Both the position numbers and the translations under genes were made by a program. 64,000 nt of DNA from Hydractinia symbiolongicarpus (lineage: Eukaryota; Cnidaria; Hydrozoa; Anthoathecata; Hydractiniidae). This document shows positions 1 to 10,645 of this stretch, in pieces. The stretch is from NCBI RefSeq assembly GCF_029227915.1, contig NC_079887.1:16055650-16119649 (forward strand), written 5' to 3'. Within the stretch, counting starts at the first letter, position 1, and each line of letters starts with the position of its first letter. The notes below the pieces were generated by a model. That model was given only the letters and a program-made list of their open reading frames with translations, was not told the origin of the DNA and ran no database searches.

Positions 1-1269
1 GCTATGTGATGCGTTATACTTACCTATAATATCTTTTATGATTCCCCATATTTTCTTAGCATTCCCCTTTGTAAGTAATAGTTTATGCTCAAAATGTTTT
101 TTCTTTGAGAGGTTTTTTACTTTTTCAAAAAGGTTTTGTATTTTTTATAATTGATTTCGTTTTTTTGTAACTTTTATTTTTTAAAAATTTCTCATACAAT
201 TATTGTTTTTTCTTGGATGACTTGAGTAGCCCGGTTGTCATCCACGGACTTTGTGTTTCTTGTCTTCATACTCACCTCAGTTACCGGAAAGGCTTTATTA
301 TAGGCTTCTTTCAAAAGTTGCAGAAATGCAAAGTATGCGTCTCCTGGGTCGTCCTTTTCAGTAATAAATTGCCAGTTTATTTTTTGTAAGAGATTTTTAA
401 ATTTTGCTATGGAAAGATCAGTAATAATTCGTTTGGTTATACTTTTCTAAGGAACAGCAGCTGGGTTATGGATACTGTTTGCCACTAAGAATGTGGGAAA
501 ATGGTCAGATATATCGGTTTTTATTATCCCACTGTCAATTTCAGTATCTGGGAAAAATTATTTGTTATCAATTACTGTTGCAATTAAGTAATTCTGAAGG
601 AGAGCATTTACGAAGCACTTAACTTTATTATTTGATGGATAATCAAGTAGATTGAGGTTATAAGGTCGCCCGCTATATAAATGTGTTTATTTGAATGATT
701 AATTTTTGAAATATGTGACTCAGGATCTTTAAAGGTTTCAAAATTACTAGCTGGTGGTCTATACATGGTAGTAATTATTTTCTTTTTTTCTTTCTTGTTT
801 AAAAGTTCTATTGTCATGGACATTCATTATCGTTTATACTCAACTCATTACGTAAATTATAATTTATTGAATTGTGAACAAAGACACATGCACCCCCACC
901 GGTACCGCGTTGTTGAGCAGCACGCGGTTGATGCATAGAGACATAATTAGGAATTGTTAAATTTGAATCATGTTCTGCATCCCTACTTTGGCACCAGGTT
1001 TCTGTAATGCAAATGATTTTGCAATAGAAATTAAGTTCGTTGAGCATAGATTTCAAATTTTCAATTTTTTTTATGCTTCTTATATTTACATTAAGCAGAG
1101 AAAATGTTTTACTTTGCAAAGTATGAAAATGTGTTTTGGCCTCAGCTATAGTAAAGCATTGAGTTTCAATTTTGTTATTATGAAAAAAATTCGCGCCTGG
1201 ATCGTTAGAATTACTCAAAGTTATGTTTTCATTATTATCAGAAATATTAAATGTTAGGTTGTCACCCAT
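1..1269 (-). pseudogene. Non-LTR retrotransposon (LINE) ORF2 remnant: endonuclease domain
   Basis: Read on the minus strand, the first block (1269 to about 815) encodes a typical start of an apurinic-like endonuclease: a segment like LLNVNIRSI, then CKIICITETW, then GTGGGACVFV. These correspond to the N/E motifs and the beta-strand before the active site in Jockey-superfamily LINEs. The reading continues in other frames at about 820-610 (MYRPPASN, IAGD) and to about 360, with a D-x-N-like GDYNLNLLDYP stretch and an SDHFPTF (SDH) motif. Frame changes and stops show that the element is broken. The reverse transcriptase would lie to the left, outside the window. The clade is not decided; CR1/L2-like is plausible. 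Confidence 0.75.
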
Positions 1270-1319
1270 ATTATTTTTTGTAAAACGTTCAATAAAATAG
1301 TACTAAACAAATTTGTATA

Positions 1320-1860
1320 TATAAATAATTATTTAGTGTTCTCACCATTATAACTGGACGAAACAGGTTTCAATTTAACAATCCGATCGTACTTTATACC
1401 AACACGTTCTCCCTTTTCTCTCCTTTTTATCTCTTTGAATAGATCTTTTCTTATTTTCATTGTTGCCGGCGAGAAATCTTCGTTGATGTAGATGCTTGTT
1501 CCTTTTAGATTTTTTGCAACCTTTAGAATACGTCCCTTGTCCTAATAACTCAGCAGCTTCATCACGAACGTTCTTGTTCTTCCTTTATTTCTTCTTCCTG
1601 TTCGATGCGCGCGTTCTATTTGTACGCCTTCAACTTGCAATTTTTCCTGTAGTACTCTCTGGACCTTTTCTTCCACGTCATCCCATGTCTCACTTGCATT
1701 GTTCTTTCACTCCATCTATTCTTAAGTTTTTTCTTCTGCATCTATCCTCCAGCACTCTCATTTTATCTTCAACTTCATCAAGGTAACCGTCAATGTCCGT
1801 ATCCAACCTGTCATTCAAATCCTTAATTTTGCTTTCCGTAAATCATGTCATGGAGGTGGA
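1320..1860 (-). pseudogene. LINE ORF1-like remnant (coiled coil plus RRM-like)
   Basis: The minus strand upstream of the endonuclease reads, over several frames, as a short coiled-coil (EVEDKMRVLEDRCRRKNLRI), a TWDDVEEKVQRVLQEKL helix, an IERAHRTGRR motif and then GTSIYINEDFSPATMKIRKDL. This order matches the ORF1 (L1-like RRM) proteins of several animal LINEs, and its position just 5' of the ORF2 remnant on the same strand supports one element. Stops and frameshifts (for example after FVMKLLSY) make it non-functional. Its 5' limit is not clear. Confidence 0.6.
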
Positions 1861-1869
1861 TATAAATGT

Positions 1870-4800
1870 AATCAGGGTTAAAAAGAAGAAAACACAGGCA
1901 ACTCACGCAGAAGTTCATTCTCACCACGGGCAATAGCAATGTCAAGGTGCCATGGGACAGCGAAACCGAGGATAACACTTCCAAGCCCTGGCCTACCAGC
2001 AAACGAGACAAAGAGCAGAGAAATACGAGAGTAAGACAAGGCTGTGTTGGTCACAACAGTAGTACTGCTATTCTAGCATATATATGAATGATATGCGCAA
2101 GTAAGGTTCTGCGTTATACTATTACATTGAAAGCGAACCCACATTATCAATAACGAGGGTCACAGTAGCAGCAACCTTAAGATACAGGTGCGTTCTTTTA
2201 CCTCCACAACCTCTGCAGCAGTGCGGAGGAAGAAAGTCACAACACTCCCAGTTATACCAGGCAATTCCGCACCTGCTTCACCCGCAAGCCACCTTAAAAT
2301 AATTGCAACTCTATCAAACAGTTTTTACACTAAACTCTACGCACTACCATTAGCGCACATTTGGCGCCACGGCACCCCATGTAACTGCCAGCACAATTAA
2401 GGAAACTAGCATCCCGCCGTAACTATAGCACCTATTTTTATTCAATGCTCCTTAGGCAGGATCTTTAGCTTTTTAGTTGTCGTCTTCTTGAACGCCTCTT
2501 TAATCGAGTAAAGCTGGTTCTCTAGTCTGACGAGAGCAATTCATGAGCTTTACGTGCTGCCTCCTAGTCTGCTCACTTCTGATTTGTCCAATTGCTATCT
2601 TTCCTCGTAGAGGTTTCGAGTTCTCGCGCAGTTTGCAGTTTCCAATCTCACGCTTAGTAAAGCCGCCTATAAAATTCTAGCGATTGCGAAGTCCTGCAAG
2701 GAGTCAAGGAAACAGATAATAAAATAGAGAAACGTTTATCATATGCTGCCCAAAGTCGCGGGTGAAACATTTTCATTAAAATAACATTTTTTCTCCACAA
2801 TTTTCCTTTTCAGGTATTGGTTACAATATTGGAAAAATAAAAACAATTTCCGATTATAATAAGATATATTTCAATATTAGCTAGCACTGCTATATACAAA
2901 AAAATAGTCGCGTCAGTAAGCACGCTTGTAAAATATGAATGGCTCTCAAAGAAATGGAACGGTTAAAAATAATAAATTCACTCTTTCACAGAGAAATAAT
3001 GTTAAAAATGACACCAGAGTGGCCAGCAAACTAAAAAAATCTTTCAGCAGTTTAAAAATGTTTTTAGTCAATTTTACAGGATGTCCACTAATTGTTGAAA
3101 GATGTGTTTTTATATAAACTTTTTCTAGGCCAAACCAAATTCCACCAATTTTGAAATAATTTGTGGCCATCCTGTTTTACCATTTGAAAATCAAACTTTT
3201 AATGCTTTTAGAGATATCCAGAACTGGCCACCCCTGGTACATATACGGTATCCTAAAAAAAAAAAACTTTCCAAAAAGCGATAAAAAAGAAAAATCCCAC
3301 AGAATCTTTCTTTGAATTTGTCATCCATGCATAAACGAGCTTGTGGAGTAAAATCGAGTTCACAATTCATAAAAATACCAAAAAACAAATAAAAAAACCC
3401 AGCAACATAGAACACATACGTTCGTTCGCTCATGTTCGTTTGAACGAAAGAAACAGACCCTAGTAGATGAAAATAGAACCAATTGTCAATTACTGTTTAT
3501 AATTGACACTTCTACTACCAGGTATCTCTCTTTAGTACAAAAAATACTATATTGTTATTAATTCCAGTCAGTCTCTCGACTTTGCCATTAGAACGAAACA
3601 GAACTGTAAACAAGCCATCCAAAACTTTATAAAGCAGCAGCTACATGCTCACTAAAATAACAACACCACTTTGCAAAATGCACCACACTTTCCAACCTCA
3701 TTAAATTTTGCCACCCGTTAATATTTATATACCAACTTTGTCAACTATATAAATACACAAATTCAATGTTAATTTTGATAAAAAAAGCTAAAATTAGTGC
3801 CTACCCAATGTTGAGCATTCTAAAACAACGAGTATCGATTTTAAGTGCAAATCAAGGGTTTTTAATTTTTTTAAAAAAATACAACTTCTGTAAACTCTTT
3901 TAATTTAGAAACCACAAATCCTTTAAAAAACTTTTCTCGTGTTTTTAACGATTTTTGAAAATATTTTAATAAAATTTCCAAATAGCGAAAATTTGGACGT
4001 TAGTAAAGGCCATGTTTGACTAAATTTCAAAAAAAACAAAAAAATAAAGCAGAAAAAATACATTCCTAGGTCATCAGAAAACCTGCAAATAAGTCCCACT
4101 TTAAAATGAGTTGCGAAGCACACATCAGAAGAAGTTCCCAAATAAAATACAATATATCATATTTGTATATCTGTACACGCTTAACACCTAAAAAAAGGGA
4201 ATATAAACGATATATAAATTTGGAAAATTTATATTTTTTTAATTTTATATTGAAGACCTTTCAAGTGAACCAAGTGTTTTCGAGATTTTCTAGTAACCAG
4301 TAAATTTTCCAACGCATACTATGACAATTCTTGAAACGATGAGATTTTATAGTCCTTCTTTTTTCTAAAAACTTTGTGACTTGAAAAACTGCAGACCGTC
4401 TCGATCAAAACACAAGAAACCAAAAATTAAAATTCCAAATTGAAAGGAATAATAGGAAGGTCCTATATAAATTAATAATAAAAATCTGAACACTATATGT
4501 ATATATGTATATAATATTACGATTTATCCAACAAAAAACTAAACTTCACTCCATCCAACTAGTCCCCAACTTTCCAGTTCCTTGTTCACACATACCTCCT
4601 AAAAAAAGACAGCAACTTTACAAACGATAGCTTAAGACTGGACATGGATTTTTTTTTAGAAAGTTAAACTAGTTTAATCTGGAGTTTAAACACAACCCGT
4701 AAACTATCTTGGGCATGTTTCCAAATTGAATTTAACAGACTCAAAGAAGCATGTTTATCAGACCCATGTTAGTATTTTATTAGCAAAAATTTTCGCGCAA

Positions 4801-4985
4801 TAGCAACATAAATAAATATATTCAATTCCACTACAAATTACAGGATAAAAACAGTCCAATTTAGGGTGTTCAACAAAATATAGATGTGAAGTGTATGATC
4901 ATATCTTCTGTACTAAATTTCGCACGATAAATTATTTTTATACGCAAATGCGCGAAACTAAGTACACACGGAAATTATTACGAAT
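1870..4985. other. Intergenic, no gene recognised
   Basis: I see no coherent coding region on either strand, only short chance ORFs. The sequence is AT-rich with poly-A/T runs. The 5' untranslated part of the LINE may extend to about 2000. No TIRs, tRNA boxes or tandem arrays were recognised. Confidence 0.5.
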
Positions 4986-4989
4986 AAGG

Positions 4990-5076
4990 TTAATACATAA
5001 TAGTTAATTTTATAAGCCGAGCGCACAGCTGGCCCTTGTGGACTTGTGCCATAGATTTAACAAATAATAAGAAGTC
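4990..5076 (-). other. Weak candidate for the last AKAP1-like exon
   Basis: After exon 3 of the AKAP1-like gene (ends 5187, phase 0), a possible acceptor CTACAG lies at 5082-5077. It opens a phase-0 frame of 28 codons ending in TAA at 4992-4990. The peptide (DFLLFVKSMAQVHKGQ...) only loosely resembles the expected end of the extended Tudor fold (a LVxxGLAxW-type strand). The true exon may lie elsewhere. Confidence 0.2.
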
Positions 5077-5186
5077 CTGTAGGCTGCTCTATGTTCTTTT
5101 GAATGATGTAAAATATCCAAAGCACATGCATCACCACTAAATTAAATAAACAAACGAACACGAAATAAAAAAATGGTATATCTTAC

Positions 5187-7968
5187 CCTTTGATTCTCTT
5201 CATCATAGTAATAGATTTCGACACGTTCAACGCTGTTTTCGTTTGTTTTGCAAGCTGCTTGAAGAACCCTTCCCTCCACGAGCTGACCAAATACGTTGGT
5301 TGCTGCATATGGATATTCAACATCATCTAAAAATTTCAAATAAAATTTCTTGAATTTCAACAATAGGCTTAGAGTAAATAGGTTCCTTCTGTTTGCACAT
5401 TTTCTTATAATTATCGCATGTTTTCTACTTGTTAGACCAGAAATTTCAACAATTTTTTTATTCAAAATTCCATTTATGACAGAAGTATAAATAATGTCAA
5501 TAACGTGTATCAACGTAAATCCTAAAAAAAGAACAACATTGAAAGTAAGTCTAGGAAAACAGTAGCAAAATAGCTGAAAAACTTTGCAACAAAAAAACAA
5601 AAACGCAAATAATACTCACTTTCATGTGGTGCAACATTCGCTAACTGACATTCTACTGCCAAAACCGGGACATCCATAAAATCAGGCCTGAGAAACATGT
5701 AACAGATTAATTAAGTTATATATATTAACCTAAAGGTTTTTCACTGAGAGAATTTTTGAGCAGTAAACCTATATAATAGAGCAGAAATCTAGTTGCTACA
5801 GCTTTAGGCCTTAAATTAGGTCAAAAACTAATCAATTTCCTTACAAACCTTCAGGCATCACATTTATCCCTGAAATATTTACCTTTACTTAGCTACCTAG
5901 TTGGATTGTGTCCAAAGTCATCTTAGCTATATCAATGTTTTAGGAAATTTTATGATTTTTTTAAGGTCCAATTTTAGAAAACATAAAAATGTATAAAAAC
6001 GATAAACAATTTTTAGGAGATTTTGACAAATTTTAGAAAGAAAAAAGGTCTTTGTTCTTTAGGTTATTTGGATTTTAGGGCGTGACAACCTTGAAGTGTG
6101 CATTCTACCCAAAATCTGGCTAAATGTGGTACATGCATGTCAAAGTAAAAGTAGTAAAATTACCTTATTTTGAGCAAGATAGTGGTTGGCACTGTAGCAT
6201 TACCTCCATAATCCAAATAAGTCACAACAGCTAGGTTTTCAGGTACTAATTCAATGATTTTCAACCTGCACCACGTGTTATCAATAAACGAGGCACAGTA
6301 ATCATTGACTTTGGGTAAATCTTGGTCAGAATACATATACTTCAATCTTGGAGAAGTATAACACTTTGCTAATTCTGTTTGTAACTGAACAATTTTTTCG
6401 TCAACTTCTGGGCTGAAAATCTGAACAAAAAAATGGCCCACATCAACAATAGCAGTCACAATGACGTCATTTTTTTTTCCTTCTAACAAACGAGTATAGA
6501 TAATACTCTGAGTTGTTGTTGAAATATCTTTGTCGACAATCTTTTTCAAAGGTGTAGCAAACCTCGCTCTTAGTAATGATTCAGCTTTTTTAATCTGACT
6601 TTGCAAACCTGTTATACTAACAACTCGTTTGTCTCCTCTTACTTCTGGCTCAACACAAATAGTTGCTCCTGTTTTTTGTTTTAGTTCCTTTACATGTTTT
6701 CCAGATCTCCCAATTAACTTTCCACTCAACTCCTCAGGAAATTCATAATCAAAGCTTTTTTGGGTGTTGTCAACTTCCCCAGTGTCCACATCACGCCATG
6801 GCCCATCTATGCCTTTATCACTGGTGTCCACTTTTTTTGCCTTTGGTGTTTGTTTTCTTGGTGAGTCCTTCTTACTTTTAGAAGATTCAAATTTTGAAAA
6901 GGAGCTCTTTGTAGGGGTCTGCTTTTTGGATGGACTATCTTTCACAGTTTTTCTTTTCGAATCTTTTCTTGACCTGAAGTTTGGGCTAGTTGGGCTTTTT
7001 TTGGGTGTTGATTTTTTCCCAATATTTTTTTTCCGTTCAGATACTTCAGTTTCAATAGATATGCTTAACTTAGCTAGAGAGACACCACCTATTGTCATAG
7101 TTTTATTTAGCAAAGCATCAGAAACATCACCTTCACTATCTGACATGGGAGTACTGCCCCAGTTTATATCTTCTCGTATTACTGATTCTAACGCAGGACC
7201 ATACCAGTCTCTAAATTTTTCCTCAGTTGCAATTTCTTTACAAGATACTTCTTCAGAAACAGCATCTTCCAAGGAAGAGTTAGGACACTCACCTATGGTA
7301 CTACACTCAGGAGACTTTAATGAGTCAGAGCCACTGATAGATATATTATCTGAGCTGTAGTCTTCTACAAATGCACTATCGCCATCACAACTGCTTTGAT
7401 GCCTCAAGCGCTTCAGAGGTACACCCTCTTTTACAGTTGAACTAACTTTTACGTCAGATTTTTGAATATCACAAAGTGTCACCTCTTCAGAACATTGATC
7501 AAATTCTCCAAACAAGTTCGTGTTTTCAGACTCTAATAAGTTTTCATCCAAGTTAATGATTTTTTCTTCTATGCACACTTTAACAGGTTCTTCATCTTGA
7601 CTTACATAACTCACTACAGATTCTGTGGCATATTCGATGAAACTATCAGACAAGTTGTCGTCATCACCATCTTCAGCTTTCCTCTTAATAGAGGAAGAAC
7701 TTATTTTTGGTTTTTCTACAGGAATTGATTCAATCCTTTCTTCGATATAAATTTCAGAGTCGTCCACATCATCAGGGTATTCTCTTTTTGAAGGAGATTT
7801 CTGTAGAGACTCGGAAAGCATAGTGCATTTTGTGTCATGCTCCAATAGGCTGTTTTGTTTCTCTACATTTAAAATTTCATTTTTTGTCTTCCGCTTCCAC
7901 CACCAAAATGAAAATCCAAGTATGGATGTGGGAACAAGCAAAGCTAAGACAGTTCTGATGCTCATCAT
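5187..7968 (-). CDS. AKAP1: AKAP1-like mitochondrial A-kinase anchor protein (KH + Tudor)
   Basis: Exons run 7968-6164, 5687-5620 and 5326-5187, and the phases join exactly; the 3' terminal exon is unresolved. The first 601 codons give an N-terminal membrane anchor (residues about 7-24, ending FWWWKRK), as in outer-mitochondrial-membrane AKAP1. A long acidic/serine-rich region follows, with an amphipathic stretch at about 107-122 that could bind PKA regulatory subunits. Next are a Lys/Ser/Pro-rich segment (about 311-380), one KH domain (about 405-470, GxxG = GRSG at 420-423) and a Tudor domain (from about 498) with LDYGGNATV. Exons 2-3 supply the rest of an extended Tudor fold (PDFMDVPVLAVECQL). 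One KH followed by one Tudor is the AKAP1 order; TDRKH/Papi has two KH domains, so it is less likely. The family tethers PKA and RNA at mitochondria. Confidence 0.82.
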
Positions 7969-7974
7969 TTTAAA

Positions 7975-7976
7975 CT
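7975..7976 (-). promoter_or_regulatory. 3' splice acceptor 6 nt before the AKAP1-like ATG
   Basis: On the minus strand, TTTTTATATATTTTAG ends at 7975 and only six bases (TTTAAA) separate it from the ATG at 7968. This is a good acceptor context. It implies either a 5'-UTR intron or a spliced-leader trans-splice site. No upstream donor exon was identified. Confidence 0.5.
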
Positions 7977-9376
7977 AAAATATATAAAAAAGCACAATTA
8001 TGTTTGGAATTTTAAGGTTTATTAAAAGTTACACACAATACTTAAAATGACATGTGCATCTAATCAACACTTAGTACAAAGTACTAAGGTATTTAGTGGT
8101 AAGTATTTATAAAATTGATGCGAACGTAACAAGCAACTTATTAACAACAAATATTATTATTAATGGGAGGCATAATTTACTTTTCATAACAAATGTATAT
8201 ATGAATAATTTGCATGAAAAAATCCTAAAAAGAACTTAGATAGGAAAGAATTCGTAAAAAAATCTTGTTTATACCTCCTAAGATGCAATCCCCTAATTAA
8301 AGGAGTCAAATTTAGCAATGGTCCGAGGTTACTTGGTTAGACTTGTTCAGAAAATTTTTGATATGCAGTGTTTTAGGTATACGCTGTTAAATGTGATCCT
8401 TTATTCAACTTCTTAAAGGATTCTGCCATGTTTTGTAATTCCTAATTGAAATTTGGTCGCTTTTTATCATTTTTAGGTAGCTTCAGGAAAGCAAAAGAAA
8501 ATTTGTTCGTTAAATATCTTACCAACAGTTTCAATGTTATATCTTGTGCTAACACACATTTGTGTTTGCCACCTTTATCTCTCAGCCATAAATAGCCCTG
8601 AAAAACCTGGTCTTTGTAGGGTAAAGTTTTGCACTGATTCTATTTAGTTTGATTTAAAATCTTGGATATACACCTGGACACAAGGATAAGTTCAGGTATT
8701 TTTTAAAAAAAGCGTGTCAACTTGAAATCACACAAAGAATTACTGAAACTAGCCAGAAGCATTCAAAAAATGTTTTTAAGCAGGATAGTTCCATAATGAT
8801 GAATGAAATTCACTAGATGAAACTTAGCACAGGACAAACTCCAACACAGAAAAGGTTGATGCATTGATATGTGCAAAGCTTCGAATTAGTAGCGCACAAT
8901 TGGCAATTTGCAATTCTAAATGCTGTTTTTGCAAATCTAAAGGTTAAAATGGTAAATCGCGTTTTTTCACCAATTGTTTTATCACCTATTTCTCTAATTG
9001 TTGTTCCAAAAAAATAATTAAAAAGGTATGAATGTATGACCTACAGTGCTTTCAGACCACAGCTGCAAATGTTTTTTTTCTATATACAGTCAGTATTTTT
9101 TGCAAGCTGACATTATATTTCTAATTGAAACTCTGAATGGTCTATGGGTAGTGTATCTATTTTTCTTTTTAGCTATTTTTCTTTTTGGCTTTGCCTATGT
9201 ACTCATATATTTACTAAACAGATGAAGCTTGTACATTATTTTGAAAATTTAGCACATCAAACCTTTGGTCAAAATGTTGATCAAAAATTAATTCGTTAAA
9301 ATCTGGGAATGAACGAAAGTTTGTCAAGCAGAACACTTTGGAATAAATGTTTTATTGATTTTGATGTTTTATTAAG
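7977..9376. other. Intergenic region between AKAP1-like and RPA1, no gene
   Basis: No coding region is visible. The two genes are divergently arranged (AKAP1-like leftward, RPA1 rightward), but about 2.7 kb separates the starts, so a shared promoter is not obvious. Confidence 0.45.
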
Positions 9377-9772
9377 TTAGGCTGACGTCAAAAAAGACGT
9401 GTTAGAGCCACCCAAATGACCCTAATTTTTGATTAAAATTTTTTGATATAGCGAGTCGGAAAAACTAAAATGACAAAAAAATATTTTACACTTGTTGTCT
9501 CCCCGCAGCCATTAAACACCACCATTGTTGCGTTTCGCTTTAAAATGGGAAAAGGGTTCTGAAAACTAGTTGAAAACAGCACCCGAAAACTAACGGGGTG
9601 CCAAAGTTATTATTAAATATCAGTGATTTAATGGCGCGCGTTAATGGATGGATGGTTAAATACAATTTTTTCAATTTTTGAGTTATCAATAATATTATTG
9701 CTGACCAACCACCCGACTCTATTTTTGGTGCTCAAATGACTCTAACACCAGATATTTGTGACGTACGCCTTA
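9377..9772. mobile_element. MITE-like element with imperfect terminal inverted repeats
   Basis: The left end (TTAGGCTGACGTCA, then GTTAGAGCCACCCAAATGA) is matched in reverse complement by the right end (TCAAATGACTCTAACACC, then TGACGTACGCCTTA). Each arm is about 50-65 bp, enclosing a non-coding core of about 270 bp. No transposase is present and no clear target duplication was seen. The superfamily is unknown. Confidence 0.5.
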
Positions 9773-10539
9773 TGGTAAAAAAGGAAACATTTTTCACAGA
9801 TTATTCCTTTAAAATACTTGAACTTCCATTGAAATTAACACCCCTTAAAGTAATTTAAGTGCTGGGTGAAATATTTTTCAGCAGTCCCTGGTTGTCAGCT
9901 AAGTTTAGGCAGGCGTTTAAGTGGGACTGTATGGTGATCCATGGCATATAATATAAAACCTGTGAATGCTGTTGGTGTGGAGAGCATTGATTAATTGAGC
10001 ATTTGAAAAATAAACTATACTTGCAGATCAACGTGTGAATATTAATAGAATATGGGAGATAATAATTTACTTGTTGTGTTATACATTGTTTTTTTTTTGG
10101 ATATTAGTGACTTGTTCAACCATGTTTAACAGGTCATCCTGCCCTTGTAACCAGCTTGCTATAGTTCATCAAATTTAAGGATCGTTATATGTCTTAATAC
10201 GTTTATAACCTGGAAATCATAAGCTATACAATAAAATTATAAAAATATTCCGTTATGTATAATATATGAATGTGTTAAAATACCACGTGTAACTTCTTAG
10301 CCAGCTAGCATTGTCTTTAAGAATAAAAATAAATGTCCTAAAAAATAAAGCGACATAACGAGAGCCTACCTTTATTTAAATAGATTCCTGTAAAAACTTG
10401 TAACTTATGCAAATCTGAAAAAGTATGCCTATAGCTAGCTATATAGTCAAAAAAGACAATGTTTTACTACACGATGATGCGACAAAACAAACCCTCGTGG
10501 AGCGATCGGCGATCAAGATGACCTCGTTTTCATTTTCTT

Positions 10540-10645
10540 TTGTTATAAACACATGTGACGTACGTAAACAAATGTTGCGCATGCGTATGATGTATGGCGG
10601 GAACAAAGTTGGGGAAAACAAAACATGAAAGCAAAATAAACCAAA
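10540..10645 (+). promoter_or_regulatory. RPA1 proximal promoter with CRE-, NRF1- and E2F-like sites
   Basis: Just upstream of the RPA1 ATG are a TGACGTA half-CRE-like site (about 10555), TGCGCATGCGTA at 10576-10587 (one base off the NRF1 consensus) and GGCGGGAA at 10596-10603 (E2F core in reverse). The order and spacing are typical of TATA-less promoters of replication genes, and RPA1 is a known E2F target in other animals. The start-codon context is CCAAAATGG. Confidence 0.55.

Noticed and set aside
5142-5600. Single 152-aa minus-strand ORF as a separate gene
   Set aside because: Only its middle (5326-5187) is coding, as exon 3 of the AKAP1-like gene; the rest is intron.
5187-7968. Naming the KH/Tudor gene TDRKH (Papi)
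   Set aside because: Only one KH domain is present, and the N-terminal anchor and long disordered region fit AKAP1 better.
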